The notes under the pieces are model-generated. The model worked only from the letters and a program-made list of their open reading frames with translations, ran no database searches and was not told the DNA's origin. Below, piece by piece: positions 31,495-43,979 of a stretch of DNA of 64,000 nucleotides; the stretch's first letter is position 1, and the number at the start of each line of letters is the position of its first letter. This DNA is from Mesotaenium endlicherianum (Eukaryota > Streptophyta > Zygnematophyceae > Zygnematales > Mesotaeniaceae): positions 745,057 to 809,056 of the forward strand of contig WELA01003606.1 in NCBI GenBank assembly GCA_009602735.1, read 5' to 3'. Position numbers and translations under genes: made by a program.

Positions 31495-34400
31495 TCATCC
31501 CCCTCCTCAAGATGCGACGTCCTCGGCGCATACTAAGCATAAGTGACGTCATATGAGGAATCGAGCTCACATATACTCTAGATAACTCACATACACATTT
31601 GCAGGTCTTGAGCAGGCTCCAGGATGATAGTCATTACTCCAAACTTGCTCCACTTAGTAAAAGCTCCATCGCATACATTGTCTCCACACATGGCGTCTCC
31701 TTACACAAGTGCATCTTCTCTTCAACTCCTTCGTCTTTGAATAGGCCAATATCTTCATGAGGGCTGTAACATACTCCCTCCATCATCTCCACATACTCCA
31801 AAGCTGGATAAAATGCATAATAGTCCGCCAAATCACCAAAATACTCATTCTTCGCCCTCGTGGACAAGTGGCAACTCCTCGTCGCGCCATGTGGCTTACT
31901 CGTGGTGCTCTTATAATTTTGACCAGATTACATCATGAACCTAAGTCCACTATGTTCTTGAACGTTCTGGTGCCCTTAGCTACCTCTAGCTCTAAGCCGT
32001 ACTCCTTGTAGAGGTATTGCACTCTCTCACTCGTGTGCGTGACTCGTGGTGACCTCTCAAGACGCCAAGTGGCACCCCCCTGACTTTTTCTCACATTTTT
32101 AGCCTGAAAGTTGTGTAATCTACATATTGTCTCCCCTTTGAACTCACTGGTATGCTTTGTTTCTCTTGGGTCCAAGCCTAAGACCATGATACCAGATTGC
32201 GCCTTGTCTCACACATGTGGCTCCCACGGCAGTCCAGCAGACCGCCATGTGGCACTGTCAGGACTTAAATTAATATTTTTATAAAAAATTTACTTTTTCT
32301 AAATTCAAACCCATAGGACTACCTCTCCACAAAATTTCAGAATCTGAATCTAAGTCTAACACTCAAACGAGATCGTCACTTTGTGCCTCACGCTCGTAGG
32401 ACGCAGACGCGCGCAACATGGATAAAGCTCCCGCGCCTACAAATGGCACACGCTTAAACCCCTGATTCTGAAACTTGACTATGACTCAAGACAGGCCTCA
32501 TACTAGGCCTCTCACATCATGTAGGACTTCTAGTGAAAATATTACCCACTCTCTCCTAAGTAGGCAAAAAGTAGCCAAAATCTGCCAACTTTAAACCTCG
32601 CGCTCGCCTACCCGTAAAACCCTCAAACATAGACAGATTTGAGTATCTTCCAAGCTCTTGCTCTCAAACTTCTTTCCACTTCACATCTCTTAGTTACAAC
32701 TGAACTCATGGGACTGGTTTGACCTTGCTTACAAGCACTATAAACAACTATAACACTCCCCCCCCTCATCATGAAGGTAAGGCGCTTACCACTCGAGTGT
32801 GCGAGTCCAGAATTCACGCCTCTCTCGTGCTTGCTTGTATAGGCGCTGATTCTCCTAGCTTCATGTCCAGGTCTTTGTCATATATCTCCAACTTAGGCAG
32901 GACATATCAGTCCCATAACACTTGGTCTCCTCCTCATAGGTCCATATCCATAAAGTCGTAGTCTCCATCAAGCGACGATAGTAATCTTCACAAGGCATGA
33001 GCGCGTAGTCTCGCTCGTGGTGCACCAAACTCCATCATAGTCTTCTCCTTGGCTAGATGCTCACTCCCACATACCTCTGGCTCTTCTTGAAGGTCAGCCT
33101 TCACACAAGGCTCCAAGAAACACATCTGGAACGCCTCCAAGAGCTCCATAACTTGGGCATACGCACATACTCTTAGTGCTTGCACCTCATCTTGTGCACG
33201 CACACACGTCGTCTTGCAAGCGGGCTTCTCTTGAGCTCACTTTCTAGGAGCTCCTCCACTTGAGCAGTTGGGGTCTGCTCTATATATGAGCAAGGGGATC
33301 ATACACCTCTACTTGCTCCACCGGCGATGTACATTCGCCAAGGTTGTTAGGAGGCACGCTTGCTCCGTGTGATGACCGGGCCAAGGTCACCAAAACAAGC
33401 GCTTCTCCTTCACCTTCACCTTCCCGCGTCGCTTCTTTGCTAGCGGGCTGAAGATAGCTACTTGTGGTCATATCTACCTCCACCTATTTCACTATCCTCA
33501 CTTGACCATACTCCTCCTCGGTCTTCACTTGACCCGTGCACTAAAGCACTAGAGGATAGGCTACTCTCTTTGTGCAACTCCTTCCACATGCTTAGCTTCT
33601 TGAGTGCACTCTAGCCTTGGTCACCCCAATGACACTTCTTACTACTAAACCCAGCTTGCCTTGGTGCTCTACTTTCACATGAAGAGCTTCCATAGATGCA
33701 CCAAAATCTGCCCCTTAACTATGCCATCACACAACTAATGGCACACACGCTTCAAGTGGGAGACATTTCTTGCACTAGCCCTCTTGCACCAACTTCATAC
33801 CTTGCTTCTTCTTCCACACCATAGGCTTGTCTTCATCATAGTTCTCAACTCCTTATACTCCGTAGTACTTCCTCCATAAGAAAAGAGAAGTCTGAACTTG
33901 AAAGGCTCCATCTCCATCTCTCCCCTTTGAAGAAAAATCTGGAATACTTCTTCTTGCTCCAAGCCTTCTCCACGATGCTTCTCTTCACTTGAGGCTTCTT
34001 CAATCTCCATACAAGGTACCAAGCTCCATCATGGCTGGCCTCAAATAACCAGTGGCTACATAGGAGTGATGCAAGGCAACCCAAATCTGGCCACATACTT
34101 GGCCAACTTGGTGCAACACCCCGGTGCACCCTCTCTTGAGCTCCTCATGAGCTCCTCTTGAGCTTGCGAGTGCTATGCCCGCCAAAGCTCCTAGACTTGC
34201 AAGTACACATGCTTGCTAAGTCCCTGGTTGCCTACCCTTAAAATCTGCTCCACCTTCATTGAAGATCTGAAATAAAGATGGGCACACACTCCTTTCTAGC
34301 CACTATCACCTCTATGCTAAGCCCCCTCATCAAAGAAAGAGCTTAACACTAAAGAGCTTGCATCTTCAACGAAAAATCCAGCCGTGTGAACTCCAGATTT

Positions 34401-34730
34401 TCTTCATGCTCATATGTCTCCACACTCAAGCAAAGGCTGCTCTATACTACTTATATCACTACCATGCTTGGGCAACCTTCTTATACTACAACGAAGATGT
34501 ACAAAAATCTGGTTGCATCCAAGTTAACACTTCTTGGAGTACCTCCCACTTCCCATCTCCTCCCTCCTTCAAAAGAGTGAGATGCTAGCTTGCATCAACG
34601 TCTTCATGGCTGCCTTTAGCAACTTATACATCATCCTTGTCTCTCCTCTCTACTCTCTCTACACTCCTACAAGCATCACCGACCAAAGCTCCTCCTCCAA
34701 ATGAAGCAACTAGGTAGCTCCGATACCATG
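31495..34730 (-). other. Element D interior, no intact coding region
   Basis: Only short open frames exist, for example 31867-31634 (Met/Glu-rich) and 33203-32988. They show no known domain. A fragment at 33483-33280 is pol-derived. The interior is otherwise unidentified, which is typical of large retrotransposon derivatives. Confidence 0.7.
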
Positions 34731-35451
34731 TGAAAGGGGGAAGGGTGCGGGGAGTGCGCGCACACACACTCACGCACCCTCACCCGCAAGTGGAAGCGTG
34801 CACGAGGACCTTTCCTAGTTGCATACACAAGGTGGAGTGGCCTTGTGGTATGCCACCCTTGCAAGAGTTAGAGGGCTACATGAGAGAGGAGTGGAAAAGA
34901 ACTCACTTTATTAAGAAAAGTCATGTACAAGATAAGAAGGTTAGACTAGACGAACTAGACTAGACTCCCTCTACTTCTTTGTGCTTCCCATTTATGCTTT
35001 AACTCTAAGTGTCCTCTCTAGCAAAGTACCTCCAGAACCGTCTACTATGGTTCCTTCCATGTAGGTGACCTTGCCTAGTTGGACAAGCTAGCACACTCAC
35101 ACGCACGCAATCACACTCTAGAATATTCTACTACACAATCCACTAACTCCTCACGAAGTTTCTAGAAATTCCACGATCACTTTGGCACTCTACGTAATTG
35201 TACGTAGTTTGTGAAACCCTCATGTTTCAATGTCCTACTTTCTGGACTCCAACCGGAATTGTCGTCACTAGACCTGTCCTTGTCACTAAATTGAATCTGT
35301 GACACTAAACACTCACTAAAAACTCTCAAAATTCATAACTTTCTCAATACTTGTCCAAATGACTTGAAATAAAGGCCAAAGTTCTTCCAAAATTACACTC
35401 TATGCATATAAAATGCTAGGAAGATACAAACTATACTTCGATAACCTTACA
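34731..35451 (-). repeat. Element D 5' LTR
   Basis: 721 bp; differs from its partner by short indels and scattered substitutions. The iMet primer site lies just to its left at 34717-34728. Confidence 0.88.
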
Positions 35452-36360
35452 CACGGAGTGCTTGAAATCCACGGTATCCACCTTTTGGGCCACTTCAATG
35501 ATCTTTGAGAAGTCCGTCAAGTCGCGTATTCCACTTTCTTTGCCACCTTGGGCTTGAGGCCAAAGATGTAGCGGTCAATCTTCTCCTCGAGAGACATATT
35601 GGGGATCTCAAGAGTGAGGGCGTGAAATCTGGATGTATACTCTTGAACGGACGTCGTTTGCTTGAGATGGTGGAGCCTTTCTTGGGCAATCTTCTCCGCA
35701 TTGATGGGCATGAATTGCTTCTTGAGGGCCTCACGAAAATTTGCCAATCTTGCATATGATGGTGGGGGCTCTTGGCCGAACATGGGGTGCGCCATAGCTT
35801 GATATATAGCCGCTTGATAGTTACGCCACCATGATGTTGCTGCTCCTCTAAGTAAGGTAACAGCAAAGGGAACGTAGTCCTCCTCGGGTCCTTCAAGGAA
35901 TGCGAGGTACGTCTCCACTTGGTAGAGCCATAAATTTAGGTTGGCACCTTTCCCGGGGTTGAAAGTGTCGGGTTTGCCGGGCTTGATGAGTTTCCTTGCT
36001 CTCGTTGGCTCTTGTGGAGGCGCTTGAGGCGGGGCTGGATTTTGAGCATTGCTCGCAATAGAGGCAACCATGGCAGCCATAGCTTCTCTTGACGCTTGCA
36101 CGTTTGCTTCAAAGGTGGCCAAGCCCACTTGGTTGTGGACGGTGATTAGGAAGGCTGCCCACTCATTTGCGGGAACTCTTTATGGTGGGGTCAACTTTGC
36201 TATAGCGGCGGCCACGGGATTTGACGGTGCTCCTCCTTGTGGTGCTTCTTGTTGTTGCAAATTTTCTTGAGTGGACTCTCCCATCGGCGCTGGAGGAGGG
36301 TTTCTTGGAGAGGAAGGGCTTCCTTCGAAAGCTTGCTGTTGATCTTGAGGATCGGCCATC
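35452..36360 (-). pseudogene. Element B gag 5' part, broken
   Basis: It starts [13 protein letters not shown] at about 36360 and follows element A Gag to the point where element D entered. One copy of the Pro/Gln repeat is missing relative to A. A TAA replaces Gln after KLTPP near 36180. Confidence 0.85.
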
Positions 36361-36396
36361 TTCTTGTGCTACCAAAGTGCCTAGCTCCGATACTAC

Positions 36397-36814
36397 TGTA
36401 GTGAAACAGATAGATGACGTACTTAGTGAAATATAATACTTTATCTATTAAAGACAAGGATCTTTGAACACAAGTGGTAGCTTCTTGAAAGAGAGATGGC
36501 TTCTTGAAAATTAACATATTTCTAGGAAGGTGTACGTTGATGTGTTGGCACCCAACACATCCCAAAACTTGCCACCTCTGTCTAAAATAGTGTACACATG
36601 TCTTTTTGACCTAAAAATGGCACATTTGACTTTTGCCACATGGAGTTCTTCTAGGTCTTTCCTCTAACTTTGAAAATGCCTTAGAAGGTTCAAAGAACAT
36701 GAACCAAGTCAGTAGAGTACCTATTCACACTTGAATCCACACAATAGTACTCCAAATATATTTGAAAACATTAAAATATATGCAAACTAATATATTATAA
36801 CTCAAATCACTACA
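36397..36814 (-). repeat. Element B 5' LTR
   Basis: 418 bp, partner of 20162-20579. The primer site (GCTCCGATACTA on the plus strand) lies just left of it with one change from that of A. Confidence 0.9.
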
Positions 36815-36819
36815 ACAGT

Positions 36820-37696
36820 GAAGGTTGGAAAACATCAGGACCTCCAAATTCAAAGTACTTTTTTGAATATTGCACCGAACACAAATGTACTTTTCACACC
36901 TAACACGTGTGCTTCATCTAAAGTACAAAAAAATGTACACTCAAATCCGTCGGAAAATTCGACAAAGTACATTGCCAAATTCCTTTTTCAAAGGGAATTT
37001 TGTACATATATGACTCTTATACACCACATGATTACTGAATTTATGATAAGCACTCAAAAGTGGCCAATTGTGGTGTCTTTTTTGGTTTCATTGTCAGTGA
37101 AGCTAGTGCATGTTAAAGATCCTTGTCTTGAATACAAAAAGTATTCTACTTTATAAAGTACTTCATCTATCTGTTTCACTATATGCACAGAGGGTGGCTT
37201 CTAAGGAAGAAGGGTCCAACTACACATGAGAAGGCTACATATATGAAAAAGAACTTCACGATACTGTAGGGGGTATGTGTACCCAACCTGATAGGTAGGA
37301 AGGACCCTTGTACAGGCAATCCAAGATAAGATTTTCATTGTTTTTGAAATATTTTCACTTAAATACAACAGATCAATTATTGTCCTCCAAGAAAATTAAT
37401 GATTTCTTTGCTTGTACCATGTAGAAAGCAAGTAGAAGAATTAGAAACAATAAGAACCTTACATACCAATGTCCACAAGCAAAGTACAAGAGCGCAGAAG
37501 GATACAAATTGCATTTGTAGAACTTCATTCTTGTCTTACTTTGGAATTACACAACTTATTTCATACGTCACCACATGTAGTAATTTAGATCTTGAGGTGT
37601 TTATTGTATGCCCACAAAATGTAGAATCAACAATGAGAGGTATTAGACCCTATTGTGAGAAACTATAGTGCAATGAAGTAGTGAACAAACCACAGT
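36820..37696. other. Spacer with a small LTR fragment
   Basis: No gene is recognised; open frames at 36818-37156 and 37399-37668 match nothing I know. Positions 37112-37184 match the reverse complement of the A/B LTR end (AAGATCCTTGTCTTGAATA to ATCTATCTGTTTCACTA). Confidence 0.55.
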
Positions 37697-37701
37697 GATT
37701 T

Positions 37702-38455
37702 TGTAAGGTCAAAGGTTAATAAAGTGCATTTTTGAGTTTCATAAAAGTATGTTTTCATTGTATATTAGTGTAGAGTGCATTTTTGTGGTCATTCTGATAT
37801 AAAGTTCATCGAATTTGGTCAAGTATAAAGAGAGTTACGGATTTTTGAGGTTTAATTAGTTTTAAGGTCAGTTGACGACTGTCCTTAATTCGCAGTGAGC
37901 GCCACCGTCGGATTGACTGACAGCGTTGAGCAATCTGGCCCGTTAGAGTGAACTCGAACCTTCACATAAGTTCGGCTGACGCGGAGTGCCGACTAGGTTG
38001 ATTTACCTAGAAGTTTCGATTTAGCCTAGCGCGTCTAAGATAGAATATTCTAGTAATGTAGAAGCATGTATGTGGACGTCAATTCGGCCCGACACGTCAG
38101 ATGAGACTGATCTGGCTTACTCACGAATATTCTGGAAGGGACAATTTGACGAACACTTGGGAAAATCCGTAGCTTCCTCCTAGGGTGGAGCACTTAGGCA
38201 GAAAATTATAAATAGGCATAACTTCTTTGTTTCTCATCAGTTTTCACTTTTGTAAATTTCTACGGGTTTGTAATGCCAAGGCCTTTCATCCTACACCATT
38301 TGTGAGCAGTTTCTTACTACTCAAAATGTCATGTAATTATCCTAAGCTTTCTTAGCAATATGCCGCTGCACCCTTTAGTATGATTGCAACTAGTTCCTTT
38401 CCTCGTGAGTTACTACGCTTCCACTAGGGCACTCTGCCCCTTTCATCTGGTATTG
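37702..38455 (+). repeat. Element F 5' LTR
   Basis: 754 bp, TGTAAGG...CCTTTCA; partner of 45101-45830 with many small differences. Confidence 0.9.
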
Positions 38456-38651
38456 GAGTAGGGCTAGTTTGCATATTATATTATGGAGTCGCAGGCCGGC
38501 AGCTGGAGGAGGCGAACATGTCGAGCATGTTGAGCTCGCGGGGCAGCAGGCAGCACTAACAATGACCAGAGAGCAACAAGAGATGCAGGCGATGCTAAGG
38601 CAAATGGCAAATGCAATTAGAAAAGAAGTCTACGCCCAATTTCAATAAAAT

Positions 38652-39510
38652 ATGCGCGCAAAGGTGGAGAGAATCGTGGGAGTTGTTGTTGGGAACGCCG
38701 CTTCGATGAGTTCGGCACTTACACCTGTTGTGCCCCCAATTCATATTAACCCAGTGGTGCAACCAGTTATTCCACCCGCATCGGGAGTGCGTGCGCCTAA
38801 GCCTGAAGTTTATACTGGAGAGCGTGGATCGCCGCCTGTTCATCAATGGATTTTTGGAGTGAAGAAGTTTATGGAGTATTCTGCGCTCACGCCCGACAGG
38901 CAAGTTGCCTTTGTCATGACTCTGCTGCAGAAGAGTGCTGGAGCTTGGTATGAACGAGAAGCGCAGCTGTCTGGAATTCTGCTACTGTTGATCAGCTATT
39001 TGAAGGCCAGAAGAGGCAATTTCAACTTATTGCACCCGAGGCTACCGCTCGAGATCTATTGGTGCGCCTTCGTCAACGAGGAAGCGTTCAGGAGTATGTT
39101 TCGCGCTTCAACGAGCTGGTGCTTCAATGTCCATCCATGCACGAGTCGGAGATGATGGACAAGTTCAAGAGGGGACTCAAGCCAACTGTGGCCAAGGAAA
39201 TGGCGCTCAAGGACCCTACCAGTCTTGGAGAAATGATGGCATTGGCAACAAGGGTTAACGCTGTGGAGTATAGTCAGAGGTAGTGGGGCAGCCACAACTT
39301 TGGAGGATATCGACAGTTTGGTTCTCAAGCGCCAAGCACGAGTGGACAAGGTCCAGTATCTATGGAGTTGGGACTTGTTCAGTACCAACGCAGGCAGCAG
39401 AATTCTAAGCCGAGAGGACCCTGCTGTAATTGTGGCAAGCTTGGACATCTGGCTCGAGACTGTGATGTGAAGGCGAAGCAACCTCTACAACAGAAAAAAG
39501 GAGGACGCAA
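38652..39510 (+). pseudogene. Element F gag
   Basis: The Gag core (YTGERGSPPVHQWIFGVKKF, MTLLQKSAGAWYE) is open to about 39000. It then shifts frame to the segment 39059-39283 (VQEYVSRFNELVLQCPSM, MDKFKRGLKP). After a TAG at 39281 the same frame continues to an intact zinc knuckle, CCNCGKLGHLARDCD, at 39418-39465. A frameshift and a nonsense codon make it inactive. Confidence 0.8.
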
Positions 39511-39596
39511 GTAAGTCGTTATGGGGTGTCTACTGGCGTGAAGACGAGAACTCACAAGGAGGTTACCCCCAGGAGCCTGCCGAGAAGCGAAAGACG

Positions 39597-41306
39597 AAAT
39601 GTTGACAAGCCTACCATCGTGGAAGGAGTGGTCGACGGCAACAAGGCAAAGTGTATGGCCGACAGTGGCGCAAGTGCAAACTTTGTGCACAAGAAGCTGG
39701 TGAAAGAATGGCGAATCCCTGTGCAGAAGACAAAGAGGCAATTTTGGCAAATGGGCAGAGACTCAAGTGTGGTGCATCTACGGAAGCTATTCACGTGGAA
39801 GTAGCAAGGCACCGGAGTAAGGAAGTTGAGGAGCAGGCAGAGTTGGGTCACCATGAGGTGATATTGGGCCGACCATGGCTGAGAAAAGCCAACCCTCAAG
39901 TGCACTGGAGCACAGGACAAGTGAAAGTCCAAGGGCGTGATGGTCGAATGGAGATAGCAAAACAGGTGGAGGTAGATACGACCACAAGTAACTGTCTTCT
40001 GTCGGGCCCTGCAAGTTAAGAAGCTATGCAGGGCAAATCAGGTGAAGGAGATGTACCTTGTTTCGGTGGCCTTGGCCAGGTCATCAGATGTAGCAAGCGT
40101 GAATCCTAACAGCCTGGGCGAATGTACATCGCCGGAGGAGCAAGTAGTGGTGTCTGATCCCCTTGCTCAGAAGGAGCAGAGCCCAACTGCTCAAGAGAAG
40201 AAGCCTGCTGAGATGCGTGCCCAAATTAAGGCGCTGTTGGAGGAGTTCAAGTGCGTTTTTCCTGAGGAGCTACCTGCAGGATTACCTCCACAGAGAGCTA
40301 TGGAGCACAAGATCAACTTGGAACCAGGGAGCAAGCCACCTGTGAGATCCGCCTATTCAAAATTGTTTGCAGAGTTGGATGAGTTGAAGAAGCAGCTGAC
40401 AGAGTTATTGGAGAAGGGATTCATCCGACCCAGCGAGTCTCCATTTGCAGCGCCAGTCTTATTTGTGAAGAAGAAGAATGGCACTATGAGGATGTTTGTC
40501 AACTACCGGGCTCTCAACAAGGTCACCATCAAGAACAGGTACCCACTTCCACGAGTGGACGAGTTAATTGACGTGCTTGTCGGGACGAAGTATTTCTCGA
40601 AAATTGATTTGAGGAGTGGCTATCACCAGGTACGGATTGTGGAAGGAGATGTTCAGAAGACTGCTTTCAGGACTCGCTATGGTTTATTCGAGTTTACAAT
40701 TATGCCTTTTGGATTGACTAATGCACCTGCTACATTCATGGGACTCATAAATAGTATCTTCAGACCCTACTTCGACTAGCTTGTGGTGGTATTTTTGGAC
40801 GATATCCTGATATATTCGAAAACCTTGGAAGAGCATGTGGAGCATCTAAGAAAGGTGTTGGAGGTCTTGAGAGATCATAAGTTATATGGGAAGATGAGCA
40901 AGTGCGACTTCTGTCTCAAGGAGGTCGAGTTTCTTCGACACATAGTGGGAGCTGAAGGAGTCAAGGTGGAGCAAAAGAAGGTGCAAGCTGTCAGAGATTG
41001 GCCGGTACCTGCTGCTATTCATCAACTCAGGAGTTTCCTCGGCACGGCAAATTATTATCGATGTTTCATTGAAGGATTTGCCAAGGTGTGTACACCGCTC
41101 ACGGACATGTTGAAGAAGCAGGAGAAGTGGCTATAGGGTGACAAGGAGCAACAAGCATTTGAGAAGATTAAGGAGTTATTGACACAGGCACCTGTGTTGG
41201 CAATCGCCAGCCCAGAACTTCCTTTCACCATCATCACGGACGCATCAAATTTTGCAGTGGGAGGCATTTTTCTCCAGGTTCAGGGCAAAGGATTGCAACC
41301 TGTGGC
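39597..41306 (+). pseudogene. Element F protease, reverse transcriptase and start of RNase H
   Basis: Protease: CMADSGASANFVHKKLV at about 39655, then frameshifts, with ILGRPWLRKANPQVHWSTG at 39860-39925. RT runs from 40042: [20 protein letters not shown], a variant FVNYRALNK in place of the usual CVDYRALNK, and [10 protein letters not shown] at 40793-40822. TAG codons interrupt the frame at 40777 and 41134. RNase H begins with TDASNFAVGGIFLQ and is cut at 41306 by a solo LTR. The Asp-to-Asn change in the VDYR motif is another sign of decay. Confidence 0.85.
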
Positions 41307-42052
41307 TGAAAGTGGCAGAGTGGCCTAGTGGAAGCGTAGTAACTCACAAGGAAAGGAACTAGTTGCAATCATACTAAAGAGTGCAGCGGCGTATCACTAA
41401 CAAGGCTTAGGAAAAATACTCAACATTTTGAGTGGCAAGAATTTGTTCACAAATGATGTAGAATAGAAGGCCTTGTCATTAGAAAGGCCTAGAACTTTAC
41501 AGAAGTGAAAATTGATAAGAAACAAAGAAATTATGCCTATTTATAATCTTCTGCCTAAGTGCTCCTCTCTAGGAGGAAGCTACGAATTTTTCTAAGTGTG
41601 TCAAATCGTCCCTTCCAGAATATTTGTGAGTAAGCCAGATTAGTCTCATTTGACGTGTCGGGCCGAATTGACGTTCATATACATGCATCGACATTACTAG
41701 AATATTCTATCTTAGACGCGCTAGGCTAAATCGAAACTTCTAGGTAAATCGACCTAGTCGGCACTCCGCGTCAGTCGAACTTACGTGAAGGTTCGAGTTC
41801 ATTCTAACGGGCCAGATCGCTCCACGATGTCGGTCAATCCGACGATCGCGCTGACAACAAATTAAAGACAGTCGTCAACCGACCTCAAAACTAATTAAAC
41901 CTCAGAAATCCGTAACTCTCTCAATACTTGACCACATTCGATGAACTTTATATCAGATGACAAAAAAAATGCACTCTACACGACTATACAATCAAAACAT
42001 ACTTTCATGAAACTCAAAAATGCACTTTATAAACCTATGACCTTACAGTGGC
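41302..42052 (-). mobile_element. Solo LTR of the F family, reverse orientation, inside element F
   Basis: Positions 41307-42047 (741 bp) are the reverse complement of the element F LTR. They are flanked by a perfect GTGGC duplication (41302-41306 and 42048-42052), so a related element inserted here and was reduced to one LTR by recombination. Confidence 0.92.
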
Positions 42053-42717
42053 ATATGAGAACAGGAAGTTGAGTCCTGCGGAGCAAATCTATGCAGCACA
42101 CGAGCGGGAGATGTTGGCTATTATCCGGGCTTTGAGGATTTGGCGATGTTATGTGGACGGCCGGAAGGTGTTCATCAAGACCGACCACAAGAGCTTGGAG
42201 AAGTTTATGACGTAGGCAACATTGACACCAAGACAAGCAAGATGGATGGAGTTTCTGCAACAGTTTAACCACAAGATTGAGTACTTATCTGGGAAGATCA
42301 ACTCTACAGACGCTTTATCCAGGAGGTGTGACCTTGCAGCTGTCTCAGTCATATAGGAGAATATGGACTTTTAGGAAGAAGCTTAAGAGAGGTTATCAGG
42401 AGGATCCAGAATTTGCGGATGGTGGAACAGTTGAGGCCAACGCGAGTATGCAGAAGAAGGACGGCATATGGTATTATGGTGATTCCAACAGAGTGGTGGT
42501 ACATGACATCAAGGAGCTACGAGACTTACTACTTGCGGAGCATCATGATTGCTTATATGCTGGACATTTAGGAAGCGAGAAGACGGCAAGTGTGCTGAAG
42601 CGGAGACACTATTGGAGAAATATGAACAAGAACATCGAGGAGTGGATCAGGAGTTGCGATGCGTGCCAGAAAAATAAGACACCAAATCAAAAGAAGGGAG
42701 GTACATTGCAGCCTCTG
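42053..42717 (+). pseudogene. Element F RNase H end and integrase zinc finger
   Basis: RNase H continues in frame (YENRKLSPAEQIYAAHEREM, then VFIKTDHKSLEKF) with a TAG at 42213. The integrase HHCC finger follows (AEHHDCLYAGHLGSEKT, IEEWIRSCDACQKNK) up to the next insertion at 42717. Confidence 0.85.
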
Positions 42718-43979
42718 TGAAATAAATCTTGCTTATTTAAGATTAATATATTTCATTTAAAGATATAAGATCAGAGATAGGTGGAAGCGTGTGAAATCAG
42801 GGAGCAATCTTCGCCCTTATAAGAATTCCGTTTACTCATCTACACCTCTTGACTCACTTACCGTAGTGTGCCTTAGTTGCACACTAACACGAGGCACAAG
42901 TAAGAGGCGAGCTTGAGGACTTGAGCTTCTCCTTTAGAAACCCACGGCCTCTTGCCTACCAGGCATGCAAGCATGTATAGCACATTCACAACATCAAGGG
43001 ACTGAATAGCAAAGGCGCTCTCATTCAGATGACCATAATGTAGCTCAAACACATCTCACTGACTTAGGTGCAAACCATGGAATCTGTCCGCTGTGTGACC
43101 CCAAAATGTCAGAGGGCATAACTCTGTCAATACTACTTCAAATTGAGCAAACTTAACGGCAACGGATGCATCTTGACAAAACCTTTCCGAAAAGTCCTAG
43201 TTCGCTCCATTTGGAGCGCAAACGAAGCAGCCATGGCAATTTCCGTGAAGGCTGGTCATTAGAACGAACCCAAAAAGTGCACACATCACTTGCAAATAAA
43301 AATCCGACTGTAAAGCCTACTGTCCAGAATGAGGGACCACGAGATCCCAGCCTGCTATGTACCTAGTGACCACCTGGTTGAACACGGCGCAAGGTGCGCC
43401 GTTTCGTGGAAAACCCGTTCAAGTTGGGACCCACGGATCTAGGTATAACGACCATATTAATTGGTCGGTTGACTGAAGTCCTAACTGTTCAGTTGACTGA
43501 CAACGGCTCCGCCTACCCAGGAGTTAACCACACGGGTAGGACATCGGTTTACCGAATCTCAGTCGACCTCTCGACTTTCGGTATACTACGGTCACATGTG
43601 CCAATCTACAAATAACAATCTAAATATATATGTATATCCTCAGCGTACTGAAGCTAAGTATATTGACTAATATCAAGCGAGCTTACTCTATGTCAACCCA
43701 CTGATATTATACCCTATATATAAGTGATATATAAATCTCAGCAAACTACACTATGATACAAACGTCATCCTGCTGACCTTTTCAACAAAGTCAGCAAACG
43801 ACACTATGGTACAAAAGTCATCGTGCTGACCTTTTTGACAAAGTAAGTAAACTCGCATTACATCGACATACGTTCATTTAGATGAACTTGCACACGTGAG
43901 TATATAGACATAATACTTAATTAGTGTTATATATATATGCAATTAATTGATAAATAATGAACTGATTCATTACACCCTG
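42713..43979 (-). mobile_element. Solo LTR related to element E, reverse orientation, inside element F integrase
   Basis: Positions 42718-43974 (1257 bp) start TGAAATAAATC and end CTGATTCATTACA, the reverse of the E-family LTR ends. Near-identical flanks CTCTG and CCCTG mark the target duplication. It is longer than the 713-bp LTR of E but shares internal segments, for example the inverted match of GTGGTTAACTCC.GGGTAGGCGG. Confidence 0.8.

Larger units (their letters stand above)
30791..35456 (-). mobile_element. Element D: non-autonomous LTR element (LARD-like) nested in B gag
   Basis: LTRs of 699 bp (30796-31494) and 721 bp (34731-35451), reading TGAAAG...CTTACA on the plus strand, are flanked by a perfect CACGG duplication (30791-30795 and 35452-35456). 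On the minus strand a primer site TGGTATCGGAGC adjoins the right LTR (34717-34728) and a purine tract GAGGAGGGGGATGA adjoins the left (31495-31508). The 3.2-kb interior has no Gag core, RT or integrase. One short segment (33483-33280 minus) resembles the pre-RT part of element F Pol (GECTSPVEQVEVYDPLA). The LTR layout also resembles that of F, so an F-like element probably supplied its enzymes. Confidence 0.88.
20157..36819 (-). mobile_element. Element B: decayed Ty3/gypsy chromovirus holding two nested elements
   Basis: The 418-bp LTRs at 20162-20579 and 36397-36814 are flanked by a perfect 5-bp duplication, ACAGT (20157-20161 and 36815-36819), so the whole 16.7 kb is one insertion plus later nested ones. 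B is a sister of element A on the same strand. Its pol is interrupted at 23109-29090 by element E and its gag at 30796-35451 by element D. Internal parts of B alone are 20580-23108, 29091-30795 and 35452-36396. LTRs differ at about 22 of 418 positions by eye, so it is much older than A. Confidence 0.93.
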
